The notes beneath the pieces are model-generated. The model searched no databases. It was not told the DNA's origin and saw only the letters and a list, made by a program, of their open reading frames with translations. A stretch of 64,000 nucleotides of DNA from Haliotis asinina. Taxonomy: Eukaryota > Mollusca > Gastropoda > Lepetellida > Haliotidae. Location of the stretch: contig NC_090290.1 in assembly GCF_037392515.1 (NCBI RefSeq), positions 31,951,753 through 32,015,752 of the forward strand, written 5' to 3'. Position numbers and translations under genes: made by a program. Shown one piece after another: positions 45,701 to 58,620 of this stretch; the first letter of the stretch is position 1; each line of letters opens with the position of its first letter.

Positions 45701-46245
45701 GTATGGACTGGTATTTCCCAACGGAATTGGGAACCTGTGTCATTTTAATTTAGAATTCCAATTAAATTAGTAAATTAATGTCTACAAAATCACACCTTAC
45801 ACTTAGAGAGGCTTTCATGAATGGGAATATCACACAACTCTTCAGGAGTAATGCTGCTGCAATTAGTAGTCTCTCCTGTTCATGTTTTCTGTGTTGGACA
45901 TCACCTAACATTTGTATAAATGCTGAGTACATTTGCTGACTTAAAGTATGCTCAACAACTCAAAATATGTGACGTTTGATCGTTGCGACAGTTAAAACTC
46001 ATATAAATAACATTTTTGCTTATGTTCTGGTATGAAGTGCCTTCCTGGTTATTGGCTTGCCACACGTGCGACTAAACTAAGAGATCTTTACGTGAGAAGT
46101 AACTCGGAAGAGTTACTGGAATCAGTTCTACAACAGACACGAATCACATTTCACTGTCAGCAAGCAATCTTCAGTGTTTTTAGATACCCCTGTGAGGAGA
46201 AATAAGCCCAACAATAAGACAATTGTATGTAACACATTCGAGTTG
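42781..46245. other. Unassigned stretch
   Basis: GT-rich to 42,835, then no recognised gene. A SINE tail fragment lies at 44,512-44,575. The interval about 44,030-44,460 has higher GC than its surroundings and may be a repeat, but I cannot name it. Confidence 0.4.
44512..44575 (-). repeat. SINE tail fragment
   Basis: GGTTTTATGTCGCTATTAGC followed by AATATTCCAACGG, the tail block of the SINE family. Confidence 0.6.
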
Positions 46246-46251
46246 TTTATT
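46246..46251 (-). promoter_or_regulatory. Polyadenylation signal of copy C
   Basis: AATAAA on the minus strand about 390 bases after the stop codon of the third glycine/methionine-rich gene. Confidence 0.5.
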
Positions 46252-46638
46252 ACAAGACAACATGCGGTACACAACAGCGGTTTAAGCCAGAGAACCTGTA
46301 CATTTGTTTCTAAGTTTCTAGGGCCCACCGTCACTGCAGAAATACTAAAGTTGATTATGCACAGAGCAAAACACTTGAGTGCAAAATGTTTTGATTACAT
46401 TCGCAGCAGTAACATGCTTCTTCTGGATCTTCACAGTTGAAGTTGAAGTTATCGAACCTTCAAGATATGTCTTATTACTTCAGAAGGCTTTCAAGTGTAG
46501 ATCATACGTTCTTACCAAAACCTGAGCTATGAGTCAATATGTGACCAGGTTCATGATCACGTCTCAGGTTAACAGATAGTCAAAGTCTGGTCTCTGCCAC
46601 AACTGATTTGAACTCCCAGGAACAAAGCTGTGAACGAC

Positions 46639-48820
46639 TTAGAGGTTTCCACCAAGCAGCCAGAAAGGCAGAGCACTGTTGACTCCTCCCTGTTGTCGCT
46701 GACCGCCCTGCACACCCCTTCCTTGGCTTCCTTGTCCCTGATTCATGAAGAAATAGGGAAGCGCATTGTTGATCTCACCGCCGCCAAGAGCTAGTGCCAT
46801 GAGTGGATTCATACCACTCATCATTCCTTGACCACCTCGGCCGCCTCCCATTCCACCCATGCCACTGAAAAGAAGCATGTTCATCATGTTGTCTCCTAGT
46901 CCACCGTTCAAAAAGAGGTATGGAAGGATGCCGTTGCCGCCTTGTCTTCCCATCATTTGAGACAAGAAATACATGTTTCTTCCCGCGTCACTGCCCATGA
47001 ATGGAATGAATGACATTGGGTTTCCAAATCCTTGCTGCTGGCGCTGGTTTCTTCTCTTGCCATATTGGCCCATGCCAAAGCCTCCTCTTGGACCACCATA
47101 TCCTCCGTAAGGATTCATGTTTCCGTAACTGCCGCCCATTGCTCCGTATGGAGGAACCATGCCGCTCATCGGCCCACCCATACCCATTGGACCACTCATG
47201 GGTCCACCCATAGAACCACCCATTGGACCACTCATGGGACCACCCATAGGACCACCCATTGGACCACTCATGGGACCGCCCATACCCACTGGACCACTCA
47301 TGGGGCCGCCCACAGGACCACCCACTGGACCGTTCATAGGACCTCCCACTGGACCTGTCGGTGAACCTGTTGGGGCCCCCATGGATCCTCCAATAGCTCC
47401 AGTAGGCGGCCCACTGGTTGGAGCAGCTGTCGGGCCTGTCGGACCTTGTGCTGCAACAGAGTGGAGACGCATTATGTCTTGTTGGCGGAGAATCACCAAA
47501 CGTTACTATAACTGTAACCCCATGACATGACATCAGCGTTGTGAAAATGTCGTAAGAATTAGGGTCAATTATGTGGTCAGACAACTGGATTCGTCACAAG
47601 AGAAATTAGCATAATTCAAATGCTAATCGATTCCTCATATCTCTAGACATTTTTAAAAATCGAACTTTTCTGGAGTGAGTAAGTGAAAAGTTAAAATAGT
47701 GAATGAACCAATGTTCTCGTAAAGGTCAGCACGTGATGCTCCACTGGCACGTGTAATGCGGAACGAGCAATATACATACATGACTGTCCTTCCTATCATT
47801 ACCAGTGCCCCTCATATCCAAAATGGATGTCTTAGCCAATACTGGCATTCTAATATATAAACGATGTGTAACTTTGTTCATTACCAGCCTGATGCAATGA
47901 CAAAGGAGGGCATGATAACAACATAGACTTAATCCATAACAATCAGTGTAACTGATGATGCTTCCTTTTCTGTAGATGTACGCCTCTGTTTGGCATATCA
48001 TACATTATAAATAACTGCAGTTTAGGGGAAATAAGTTGTAATCTAAAAGCATGTTCGGTCAGATTATTAACTGAAATGTTTTAGGTTTCTATCATAGCAC
48101 TGAATTTTCTAAAACGCGCGGAGCACACATGGTAAACAAAAACAGGTAACTATTAAATTAAACATTAACTCACTCAGTCATGCCCTGGATTTACACCGTA
48201 CTCAGCAATATTCTTGCTATGAAACGACGAAATAGATTCAGAATTTTGTCCTAGCGCTACACAAAAGGTGTCCACAGTGTGGGATAATAAAAAAAAACGA
48301 AAAAAACCCAAAAAACAAACAAACCAAAAACCAGTAGGTTTGTGTCCTGAATCACCCATTCCATACACCCACACACACTCGTTCCCATACGCTGACCTCT
48401 TGCAACAAGCAAACCGTGAATAAGTGGGATCCCTTTTACGTTACGAATCTTAAACGACGTACTCGTTGTGGTTACGTTATTTCCATAAGTTGCTGGTAAG
48501 TAAAGGCGTCCAAAAGAAAACATCACCCGAGATCATTTAGTACCTTCTAACGTTGAAATGTCACATTTCGATTCTAAATCAAGAATCTCAATCAAGAATG
48601 GTTTAGACAAATTGAGGTGTTTTTATCGTGTAATATTTCCACGGATCTTTCACACAATGCATACAAAGCGCCTTCAACGAGATACAATGTACATTCAGTT
48701 TATGAAGAAATAGCCTACAAGTACATTTCAAAAGGTATTCAGTATTTCGATGGCATTTCGACACTTACCGTATATCGAGACGAAAACCAAAGCCAAAGTA
48801 GCACATCTGAATGCTGCCAT
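46639..48820 (-). CDS. Secreted glycine/methionine/proline-rich repeat protein, copy C
   Basis: Coding exons are 48,820-48,769 and 47,450-46,639 (287 residues). The first coding exon has the same 52 coding bases as in copies A and B and the same phase-1 split of the last signal codon (TACG|GTAAGT to TTGCAG|CACAAGG); the signal is MAAFRCATLALVFVSIYA and the mature chain begins QGPTGPTAAPTSG. The repeat region differs (MGGPMSGP-type units with much proline), followed by a Tyr/Gly part (YGNMNPYGGYGGPRGGFGMG). The C-terminal core is clearly homologous: GRNMYFLSQMMGRQGGN, GGLGDNMMNMLLFSGMGGMG, GGGEINNALPYFFMNQG and ALPFWLLGG. Its exon starts at 48,831 after a pyrimidine-rich acceptor, and a non-coding first exon is about 49,193-49,144. 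An older paralog of the A/B pair on the same strand as B; probably secreted and structural (inference). Confidence 0.9.
48187..48235 (-). repeat. SINE tail fragment inside the intron of copy C
   Basis: GGATTTACACCGTACTCAGC then AATATTCTTGCTAT matches the SINE tail block. Confidence 0.6.
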
Positions 48821-49220
48821 CTCGTTTGTAACTGCACAAAAGAGAAAAAAGAAGTGTATGCCTCAGTATTATCTATGAACGTCGTACAACGTCGTATATC
48901 TAACATTACTTTGCAGTTGATTTATGTAAATAGTGAGATAATTCCAAGTATTTACTTGTCTGAGTCATGGTGTAATTGTGTTTTTTCACGTGCCGGTTGA
49001 TTTAAAATCAAAGGATATCAAAAGTCTGAAACACCCACATGAAAATAAATGGAAATAAATAAAAACATACATGTACCGCATCTTTAGGGATGCAAAGATA
49101 CATTTTCAGGTATATGGACACAAAGTGCCTACAGCATGCCTACCTTTGACGCACTTGGGCCAACGGATTGTGTACTGGAGCATCCAAATTGGCTTGTGAG
49201 GGGGAAGTGGTGTCCTCTTG

Positions 49221-49227
49221 TTTTATA
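49221..49227 (-). promoter_or_regulatory. TATA box of copy C
   Basis: CCTATAAAAC on the minus strand, about 30 bases before the inferred non-coding exon (49,193-49,144, donor TCAAAG|GTAGGC). Confidence 0.75.
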
Positions 49228-52200
49228 GGCTGAGGGGACAGGTCGTTCACTGCCTCTGCTACTATCTATTGCTTTTGACAGGCACGTGTTGTCTCGGACG
49301 ACGTCGTTAATTCCACGGACAACGTCAGTTATACGTAGAAGGTGTCCTTATGCTGCCCGATTTCTCGACATCATACGGCCGACATGTGACACAAATTGTT
49401 TTCTAAATCAACCTCTTTGAGTTAGACTCTTGTTTTTTGTACATATTTAGTTATACGTTGACATGATGCATACTATTCAGCTGCAGTGTGGCGCTTTCTG
49501 TGCATATTACAGAATGTGTATTTTAAATTGTTAACTGAAGTCATAATAGAATGCTTTCTGTATGGTCGTATCTGAAAGAAGTATTAGTCAATGTGTAGAT
49601 ACGTGTATAGATGTTTTTAACTTTGATGCTTGTTACGTGTACAGTTTACATTATGTAACACTTTGTGTTCAGGTTTACTGTCAAGACCATTTCAAAAACT
49701 GCCATTATTTCTGTCTGTCACATCTCTGTTACCCTTCCATACATTAGGTATGCCATAATTGTTGTACTTTGTTACTGTTATGTTAAAAAAAAAGAAAACA
49801 TATCGTATGGTAGATTTGAACTATGAATGCTATTTAACATTTTAATATCCGTACATATTTGACCTAAGGAGTCATGTTCTTTGCTATGTAGTTTGTAAGG
49901 TTAATCGACACATTATTTGCCTGACTACAGGACATATAACACATTATCTCTTGTAATGTCTCAACATTATTTTCCCAGTATCCTGACATGACAGTCATTC
50001 TACATAATCCCCACTTTACACATGAACCCATCAACCATCAACATACATAACCGCCGTGTAAGTTGCGTGTAAGTGCTGATAGTTATTTGCTCTGTGACTA
50101 GTACTGATTCAAAACAAGGCATCACAGATACCATAGCAGCCTCGGAGCAATGCCATATATTCTGTTTTCAGAACATTTTACATAGATTGTTAAAACAGGC
50201 CTGCATGAAATATTACTGAATCTCTCCTATTTCATTTGCAGAGATAGTGAAAAGAACAGAGTGACGAAACGCTTGTGAAATGAAGACTTAACGGCTGTGT
50301 CAAGTGAAGAAAAAACAATGTTGTAAATGTGAAGGATGTAGTGGAAGAGACCAAAGTTTGTGTCATCGATGTAGCTAGTGTGACGTCAGCAGTGAACATG
50401 GTGGCCAACTAGCCTTTGAAAGCTGAGACATTAGAAATGTAAAAAATTAAACAATCTGACCCAGCCATACCGAATATTGCTAACAACAGGGTAAAACTAC
50501 TCACCCACCCATGTGCTCACTCTCCAAGTCATATTATTTTTTTATCAATCGTTTTATATGCACATGGAAGTGTACAATTATGGTCATGGTATTCTCAGCT
50601 GAAAAGGATGAACTTCCCCCCTATGTTTACCACATGTGACAGGGGGGTCAACAAGTAGGATGGTCACAAACCAGGAAGACTTTCAACAGCAACGTATTAC
50701 AGGGGAAATAGACAAAGACAATTTCGAATGTCTTTACAGTAGTCCATACTATAGAGTACTTTGTACAGTACATTTGACAAATATTACTACATTATCCTCG
50801 TGTTTATTAAATAACATGTCACCAGTCACGTTTGATTCATAGCTCACTATGCATGTCTGAAGTATGCATGTATAATTTTACCATGACGGCAAGTTGACGT
50901 GGACATTAATGTTTTAATGTCCTCACCGTAAACTTGATGTACATGGCAATGGCAGTTGTGCTGTATTACCTGCCTCTCATGACTTAGGAACAAGGAGACG
51001 TTTCCGTTTTACATCTATAATAACTAGTCTGTAAAACCGTGATGCGTGATGATGCGTCAGTATTCATGTTTTACGATGAAGGAATACATTTGAAGCAGGT
51101 TTAAGCAGAAGCTCAACCATCAGATTGTTTTGATAAGACTGTAGGCAGAATGAACTGTAAGCAGGATGGGACTGAATTGGCTAGCGACCTATTGTCGCCG
51201 CGTACCAGTTATCGCCAACACCTGGCTGTAGCGCTTGCGGAGACAGCTTGACTTGTACTCCCGTAGTATTTCGCACATTCACACGTCACAAAAGCGATAG
51301 GCTACAAGAGTTAAAAATCACTGTAAGTATTTTACTTTGTAGACGTTACAAATTTTAATCCTCCGGAAGACTTGACCCAAACACGTCGGGGGAATGTAAC
51401 GTGAACATTAGTGTGTTCACATGAAATTTCATAAATGATGAGAATAGAATGAAAATCATCATGGCTATGTTGGGAATCTATGAAATTACACTTCAGTCTG
51501 TACAATGTGTCTAAACTATCACGCAATCACTAGACTTTGAATTGACCTACACTTCCATCTCGACAGATACCCTACAGTCGACAGATACCCAACACAGAAT
51601 ACTGACAAGATGTAACTCTCAGTTTTCACCTTTACCTTTTCGTTTTACCCAAAGACAACAAACATTACCAGAAGTACAAGCAACTACTCAAAAAGTCAAG
51701 TTTGATACGTTCAACCGTGGGGCGACATCACCATATTTCCGTTAAGTTTCTCCAAATTCATATCAGCATCCGTCAGCATTCACGATGAGAACGAGTGTTC
51801 ACTTAAATTACTTTTTTCAAAAATAGATTCCAATAATGAAATTACTACCAAATTTACGTCATATTTGGTGAATAACATGAAAGATTCAGAAATGGTGATA
51901 ACTGGTCTTGTTACCAACTGAGTTGCCAATGTACCTCGCTTGTAAATGGGGTACATTGAAAATAACAGAAAAGAGCTTAGTCAGAAAACGACACTTGTGT
52001 GTGAGGTAAGATAATAAATGATAACTCTGTTATCACAACTCAAAACTTATTAACACGTGAAAGTTTTACCAATTACATGTGAAAACAGATAAACATACAT
52101 TGTTTATACGCAATTGCTGTTATTTCTGCCATCTTAAAGCATGATCAGGATGTGTATACATGTTCATTTACTAGGTACAAGAGTTAGTACTGATGAACCT

Positions 52201-54687
52201 GTTGGTGTACTGGAAGCTGACGATTATCCTGCATAAATTTATATTCATCGCCTGTTTACCTTTCACACTTGCACACTCTTCCACGGGCATGTGAACATTC
52301 ACTTCCAAGATGACGGACTTCCTCTTCAGGAGAGGACTATTTGTAATATTTAAACACAATCTGAATTGAAATACGAAACAAAACTTTCTATAGTTATTAC
52401 ATAATAATAATAATCTGAGGGCATTAGTCAGTTTCCTAGCCGCCTAAATTCATAAATTTCAGTTAAACCAGTACGATGGAGTAAACATACCCGAATGAAA
52501 GTTTATGCTCTCTCTGTAATTCAAATGGTATTGGGGATGAATTTCGCTTTCTGCTAAATTCCACAACCTGAGTCCAAGAAAACAAAAACACAACAGCAAT
52601 TACTGTAAATACCTGAATACGGACAAGAAGAATGAGTGTTTCTACTGCTATAAACCACGAACACTCAGAAAATGAGGAACATTTTGCAAAATAATAACGC
52701 CGAAAAATATCGTATGAACGTGATACAATTTGTTAACGTGGATAAATGCGTATACACATATAGTTTATTCTTGCAACCAACATATATAATTTGTACATAA
52801 TATTAATAATATACTTCTAATGCGACAGAGGAACGCGGCCCTTTTTAATCTGTATCTAGCTCGGGTCATAACTTGACAACGCGATGTCACGATGCCAGTA
52901 ACGATTAAAGCATGTTTTTTCCACAGAAGTAACTGTGATGTAAGTTTGCAGATATTCCATGTGATTCTCAGTACACGTCATGTCAATTTTACAGGCTGCA
53001 AGCTCATGTCATGTTCATGTCATGTGTCATGGTCCAAAACACACATACTGACCATGCCCAATCCATCACTATCCTCAGTAGGTGACTTGTAACTATACAT
53101 GAACTGACATCGCCATACATTCCACAGATGTATGCTGGTGTTTTTTTAAGCCAACCTAGGGACACATGTAGTGGAATGCATCGTAACCATTTTCCATTAG
53201 TCGAATGATAAATACCATTGGCTTTGTCATTTCGGTTAGTGTTGTTGTATTCATAAAATATTACTTATTACATGTGAGCGAAATGAGGTTTACCGATGCA
53301 AAGTTCGGACATGACTTTACATTTAACTAGACGATGTGATATGTGTAATGAAGTTTTGGAGTTATGATTAAAATACAAGGTAAAGAACATGCACTTTATA
53401 TCATGATCCTCATAACTTGGGTCTTGTGGACGGCGAGCGAAAGATGATGGTGAAAGGGATGGTCCTCCAGTGATTTATAGGTGGTTTTATGTCTAAGATG
53501 AGAGACCGCTGGAAGACAACAAACACCTATTAATACTCCTTAGAAACGTGTGTCCTAGTTTCAAAATTAGATTTTAAGTAATGTCGTGAATCGGGTCAGT
53601 GGCTGTGCGTTAGAAATGGAGGTTTTGAGAAGAGGAAGGAGAGCCAGGTACAAAGAGTCTCTCAAGTATATGTTTGGTTTAAAGTTTCTTGTTGCCAGCT
53701 TATGCTTCATAATAAAAGTGTCATAATATCTTCAACTGGTACTTGCCTCTACATAGAACACTAAACTATTTAGAACTACTCATGATATCATGGCCAACAG
53801 TCCCATCGTTGGCTGGTTCAAACATCTAACGAACACCAAGTATTTCCAGGCCTTTCATCGTGTTCTAGACAGGCGAGGTTTCAACAGACAATATTGCAGT
53901 TTTGTATGAAGTGAACAAAGCTGTTTTCTCTTGTTTGTGACGGACTGCACATTCTTTCTTGAAGGTTCTGACCTTATTTATAGTTCTTATATAGACGAAA
54001 GAAGCAGTGGCTGAGTGAGTGCTGACATAGTGTGTTGGCGATTAACCTGATAAAAATACTAGACTCGGCACATTAAGGAGAGAGCAATCCCACGTATATG
54101 ATATTATAAATATGAGCTGATTTCTCTTTTGAATCGTAATCTGAAAGGAATATAATTAACATAGAAGAAAATTAACATGGATCATAAAAGCAACTGTTTA
54201 CGTATATTCCCTATCTGAAATACAGTTTATGTGAGTGGGATAGTTGCTGTCCTTATCACCACGCGATACAATATTCATATTTCCCCCAAATCCTTATACA
54301 ACAAAGGTGTGAGTGCAATATTTTCAGGCCCTATTTTGTTGTTTCCTTGACAGCGTGGTATATGACCGTTATCCATCATCCCCTCAGTCGACATATTTGG
54401 GAACAATGAGACAACATCTCACGTCACGCATAAGACATACTGTGTCTGTAGTGGAACATAGGCGCAGATGTTGGGAGCACAGTGGCACATTATCTAAAGG
54501 ATGGGCAGTGGGGGGAAAACTATAGTAATGTGTACACTGTCAGGTCATGAAACACAACGAGCATGGTCAGAAGTCCGTTTGCTTTTTTTCGTGCTAGTGT
54601 CGCAGTTATATTACATTTATAAACTTAAAAAACACCCGAAAACAAACACAATTGCCGTAAATCAGCAAATATACAATACGCACCCTT
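49228..54687. other. Long unassigned stretch
   Basis: AT-rich, with many short open frames and none showing a recognisable domain or supported exon. One SINE tail lies at 50,455-50,510. Promoter-distal or regulatory function cannot be judged from sequence alone. Confidence 0.4.
50455..50510 (+). repeat. SINE tail fragment
   Basis: Plus strand CATACCGAATATTGCTAACA, then GGGTAAAACTACTCACCCAC, the tail block with its ACTC end, in the opposite orientation to the other copies. Confidence 0.65.
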
Positions 54688-55100
54688 CAATTGTGAACCC
54701 TGACCTGGAACCAACCACAGTTAAACTAAGTCTGCCATTGTGAATACTGATCTGAAACCGCCACAGCTACACTAAGTCTGCCACTGTGAACACTGACCTC
54801 AAATCAGCCACAGTTACATATAGTCTGCCACTGTAAACACTGACCTTAAGCCAACCACTGTTGCACACAGTCTACCACTGCGAACACTGACCTCAAGCAA
54901 ACCAGAGCTACATACAGTCTACCACTGTGAACATTGACCTCAAACCAACCACAATAACACACAGTTTGCCACTGTAAACCGTGACTTCAAACCAACCACA
55001 GTAACTGTTACACACAGTCTGCCACTGTAAACCATGACCTCAAACCAACCACAGTAACTCACAGTCTACCACTGTGAACAATGACCTCAAAATAATCACT
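54688..55100. repeat. Degenerate tandem repeat, unit about 47 bp, about nine copies
   Basis: Unit close to AGTCTGCCACTGTGAACACT, GACCTCAAACCAACCACAGT, then TACACAC, repeated with substitutions and small indels. No coding signal. Confidence 0.85.
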
Positions 55101-56859
55101 AAGAAAGTGAAATCCTAAATATGACATATGTTGCAGAGCCAAAGCTCTGCTTTAACTCTGCAAAACATTGGGTCAGGGGAGCAGGAATGGGGTTATTTTC
55201 TCTGCTTGCCTACGAAGAGACTGAAATACAAAACCCTGAATGGAACTTTCACCCCACAAGCAGACTTGCTCCTCCGGTAAACTGATACAAAGTGAAATTC
55301 AAATCTGGATTTCAAAAAGAAAAATATATTTTCTGAATGTATGTTTTGTACACTATCTGCATTAATACTGTATGTCATGCAGTGCGCCTTCATAACATAC
55401 TTCTTTTTAAAATGACTTAATTACATCATGAACCGGTTAGTCAATTTTGTGATATGTACTTGAATACATGTAATGCTTTCCTTTGCTTCGGAAGACAGTT
55501 GTAGCAAGGAAGGAAACCATTTGGGTATAAGCCACTAATGTAAGAATAAATAATTTAAAAGATAATTTCTAAATATAACAGATAACAGACTGGGTTCTGT
55601 ACTGTCCGCTTATCTAGACTTGCCTCTTCGAAGGATTGATACATGGTCTCAGCATTCTGTACAGCCTTGGGGCAAGGATAGTATTCGGATTGCAAGTACT
55701 TTAAAACTTGTGTGAACTTTTTTGACGTGTACGCATCCAGACTCAACACAGAAGTAGTGACAGTCCTTATGAAGCATTATTTTCATGAACAAGCATTGTT
55801 TATTGTACTCTTTAAGATGTCACGCGGCCCGCAATACGTCGTAAGCCGCAAGTCACGATCCAGAGGTCGTTTGTTTGAGAAATGTACCACATGTCTTGCT
55901 ACAAGAAAAGAAGACATGATGTACCATTTAAAAAATACTTAGACTGTGTACTTTATGTGTCATGAATCAATAGGAATCGCCTTTAAAAGATGAGTCGATG
56001 GATGTGCTGTGCCGTTTGCACTATGGGTTATTGGGGTTATTTTGTTTGTGTTTCGTATTTTTGTCTTTTGTACGCGGGCAGGTTTTCAGTTTTGAGTGAC
56101 GCTGATTTTCGAGCAAATCCGGAAAACATGTACAGTAGGCAGTTTACACATTCCAAACTGACTTGAACTTTTATTGATCTAACCAAAACTTGCATTGCAC
56201 ATCTAATAAATCCTGAGTGATCACGAAAAAGTTTGCTAAGTATTTGATAAATGACATTAGTCACTAGGAACAGTTTGCACAAGCACACGTGTTATGATAT
56301 AAAGTTAGATTCACAGGTTTGAAAATCTGATATAATACGACTAATGGATATACATAAGCAAAAGGTATGTTGGATGCTTTTAATGACAGGTTTTTGTTAA
56401 CTGCAGATAGGGAGAAAAACGACAGTTTGCATACTGGTTCCTGTACACAGGACTCTACGGACAGTAGCATTAACGCAACAACACCTACAGAGCAAATGTA
56501 TAGATTACTAGTATGCTAGTAAACATAAATCCTTGTTGGTACACTTATTCTATCCTCTGTATGTGGGTCGAAGGACATGTTTGGGTAAAGAGACAGCTGC
56601 AAAGAAAGATCCATGTGCCACAGACTCCAGACATGTAGGTACTATGTAGATTTGGGGTGTTCCAAAACGATTTGAATATATGACAAAGAGAGTAGACATC
56701 CCAGGTTTATGAATTTGAAAGAAATTTTTGGAATGGCATTCGAAACTGTCTCTAAAGATTTTATCAATCTGGCATTAAAAAGTTTGGTTTTGGTTCCCAT
56801 ATTATTAGCTTCTTATGAATGTTCAAAATAAGTAGAGTATCACAAAAGAGTTTAAACAA
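55101..56859. other. Unassigned stretch
   Basis: No gene recognised. A short frame at about 55,817-55,939 (CTTCLATRKEDMMYHL) has a faint zinc-finger look but lacks a complete pattern. Confidence 0.4.
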
Positions 56860-57150
56860 GATAGCATGTATTTTTAAAAGAACAAGACTATTTTAGACAA
56901 TACCATGTAAAAAAGGTATTGATCACAAACAACTGAAGGTAGGTCACCATACTAGGGCCTATGGGGACTTACAGTGCCTCTGCTACCTACATGGACCCTA
57001 GCTGGATTTGCCGCATCCTCCTTCAGCTGCTAGCAATTGTATGCAAGTTTAGCCACAAATTAAAATCACGAAAATACTACAGCTAAAAAGGTAGAAGATG
57101 AAATGTGACTTGGAAATGTTTTGGGACCTCGCAGGAGGGGTAACATGGAG
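56860..57150 (-). mobile_element. 5'-truncated LINE 3' UTR, same family as 28,389-34,642
   Basis: Plus-strand blocks ATTGATCACAAACAACTGAA, TATGGGGACTTACAGTGCCT, CTACATGGACCCTAGCTGGA and TTTTGGGACCTCGCAGGAGG correspond to 28,602-28,825 in the large LINE. Confidence 0.8.
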
Positions 57151-57159
57151 ATGGTACTG

Positions 57160-58230
57160 AGTTGTTTGTACAGAAAAATGTCTTTACTGTGCTGCTGATA
57201 AAGTTATACCTTCTATAAGATGTCAGGGTTAAAATAAATATTGATAAGACTAAAGCAATCTGGATTGGATAAAAATCAGTTCGTGGAGATAAACTGAGCC
57301 AGCATTTGAATATTGAATGGCAAAAACAATGAATTTGATGTTCTCATAATTATATTTAATGCCGAACTGGAGGATTTATGTATCATCAAGACAAAGAAAG
57401 ATGTATAGGAAAGTAACAGATTATTGGCTGTGTGGAAAAAAAGACATTTATCCATAATCGGCAAAAAGCAGTGTTATCCAGATTCTAGCTGGTTCAAAAT
57501 TAGTTCATATTTTAGTACTTTCCCAAACCCACCCCAAAATGTTTTGGAATACCAAAAGATATTTGTATACTTTAAGACTTTATGTAAGAAACATGATATC
57601 ATGAAATTTGGTGCTAATTTCTATTACACTATAACGGTGATGAAATTTTAGCACAGACATTATGTTTTAGTCATATTTCTAAAAACCGAAATCATTATAT
57701 CAGACATTGGGAAAATAAAGATCTATTTACCATCCAAGACATGTGTGATGAGGAGGGTCTGACGTGTTTTCGAATCTTCGAAAAGTAAATATTCAATACA
57801 AATGAAAGAATTAGATCGTAGATACCTTCTAAATATTTTACCCGACTCATGGGAAACTAAAATAACAAATCACAGGTGACAATAACTATAAACATTGAAT
57901 CTAAAGTATTATCAAAAGAATTGTATTAAATCATTACATGGATCAAGATTATTTTATGATATATTGTTATTTAACAATAAAACCCTCATGTCATAAATGG
58001 GAGAATGTGTTTGATGACAGTGATTTTGATTGGCAAATTACTCTTACGGACAAGACAATAATGATGTAAATCTCTTAGATTTCCGGTGTAAAATTTGTAT
58101 ATGGTATTATCTATACAAAAAGGAACTATCTATACAGAAAGAAAAATGAACCATATCCAAAGTGCCTCATGCAGTTTTTGTAAAGATGAGGATGTTGACT
58201 TGTGAAATGTTTACTGAGAATGTTGTGAAA
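57160..58230 (+). mobile_element. Decayed L1/Tx1-like LINE fragment
   Basis: Plus-strand frames show VKINIDKTKAIWIG (reverse transcriptase after the catalytic site), LLAVWKKRHLSIIGKK (usually WKKRxLTLxGKI in L1/Tx1 elements), TFPNPPQNVLE, and a Cys/His-like end CSFCKDEDVDL near 58,170. Many stops and shifts; the 5' portion is absent. The clade call rests on the WKKR..GK block. Confidence 0.65.
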
Positions 58231-58419
58231 GTAAAAGGTGTAGGAATGGTCCTGATGCTTGGATTAACACTTAACACCATGCAAAATTTGACAAACGTTT
58301 TGGTGCGCTTTGGTTCCCTAAGTAAAAACCCATTACTTAATCATATAATCGTTTCAAACATATTTATGTCTCGTCTTTGAAAAAACAACCTTCCAAAATG
58401 CAATAACATCACGTTCACC

Positions 58420-58620
58420 CGTCTTGTCTCCCATGGAGCACCTGTTCGACCATCTTGGTAGAGATCTAAGAAGACGTCCCAACCAGCCAACCAATCTTCG
58501 GGAGCTGGAGATGCCTTATACGATACGTGGCAGCAAACGTCATCAGACGTTTGACGTCATTTATGCGAAGAGGTTGCCAACAGTGCATTCTTGCCAAAGG
58601 AGGTCACACGAGGTACTGAT
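58420..58620 (+). mobile_element. Tc1-like transposase C-terminal remnant
   Basis: LSPMEHLFDHLGRDLRRRPN carries the last catalytic glutamate region of Tc1 transposases (SPIEHLWD), followed by QPTNLRELE and, in another frame, RGCQQCILAKGGHTRY and a stop, the normal C-terminus. The first two catalytic aspartates are not present. Confidence 0.8.

Noticed and set aside
47459-47499. N-terminal extension of copy C starting MVILRQQDIM
   Set aside because: It reads through the intron; the acceptor TTGCAG at 47,451 and the signal exon at 48,769-48,820 give a model matching copies A and B.
55817-55939. Zinc-finger-like CTTCLATRKEDMMYHL frame
   Set aside because: Incomplete finger pattern and no exon signals.
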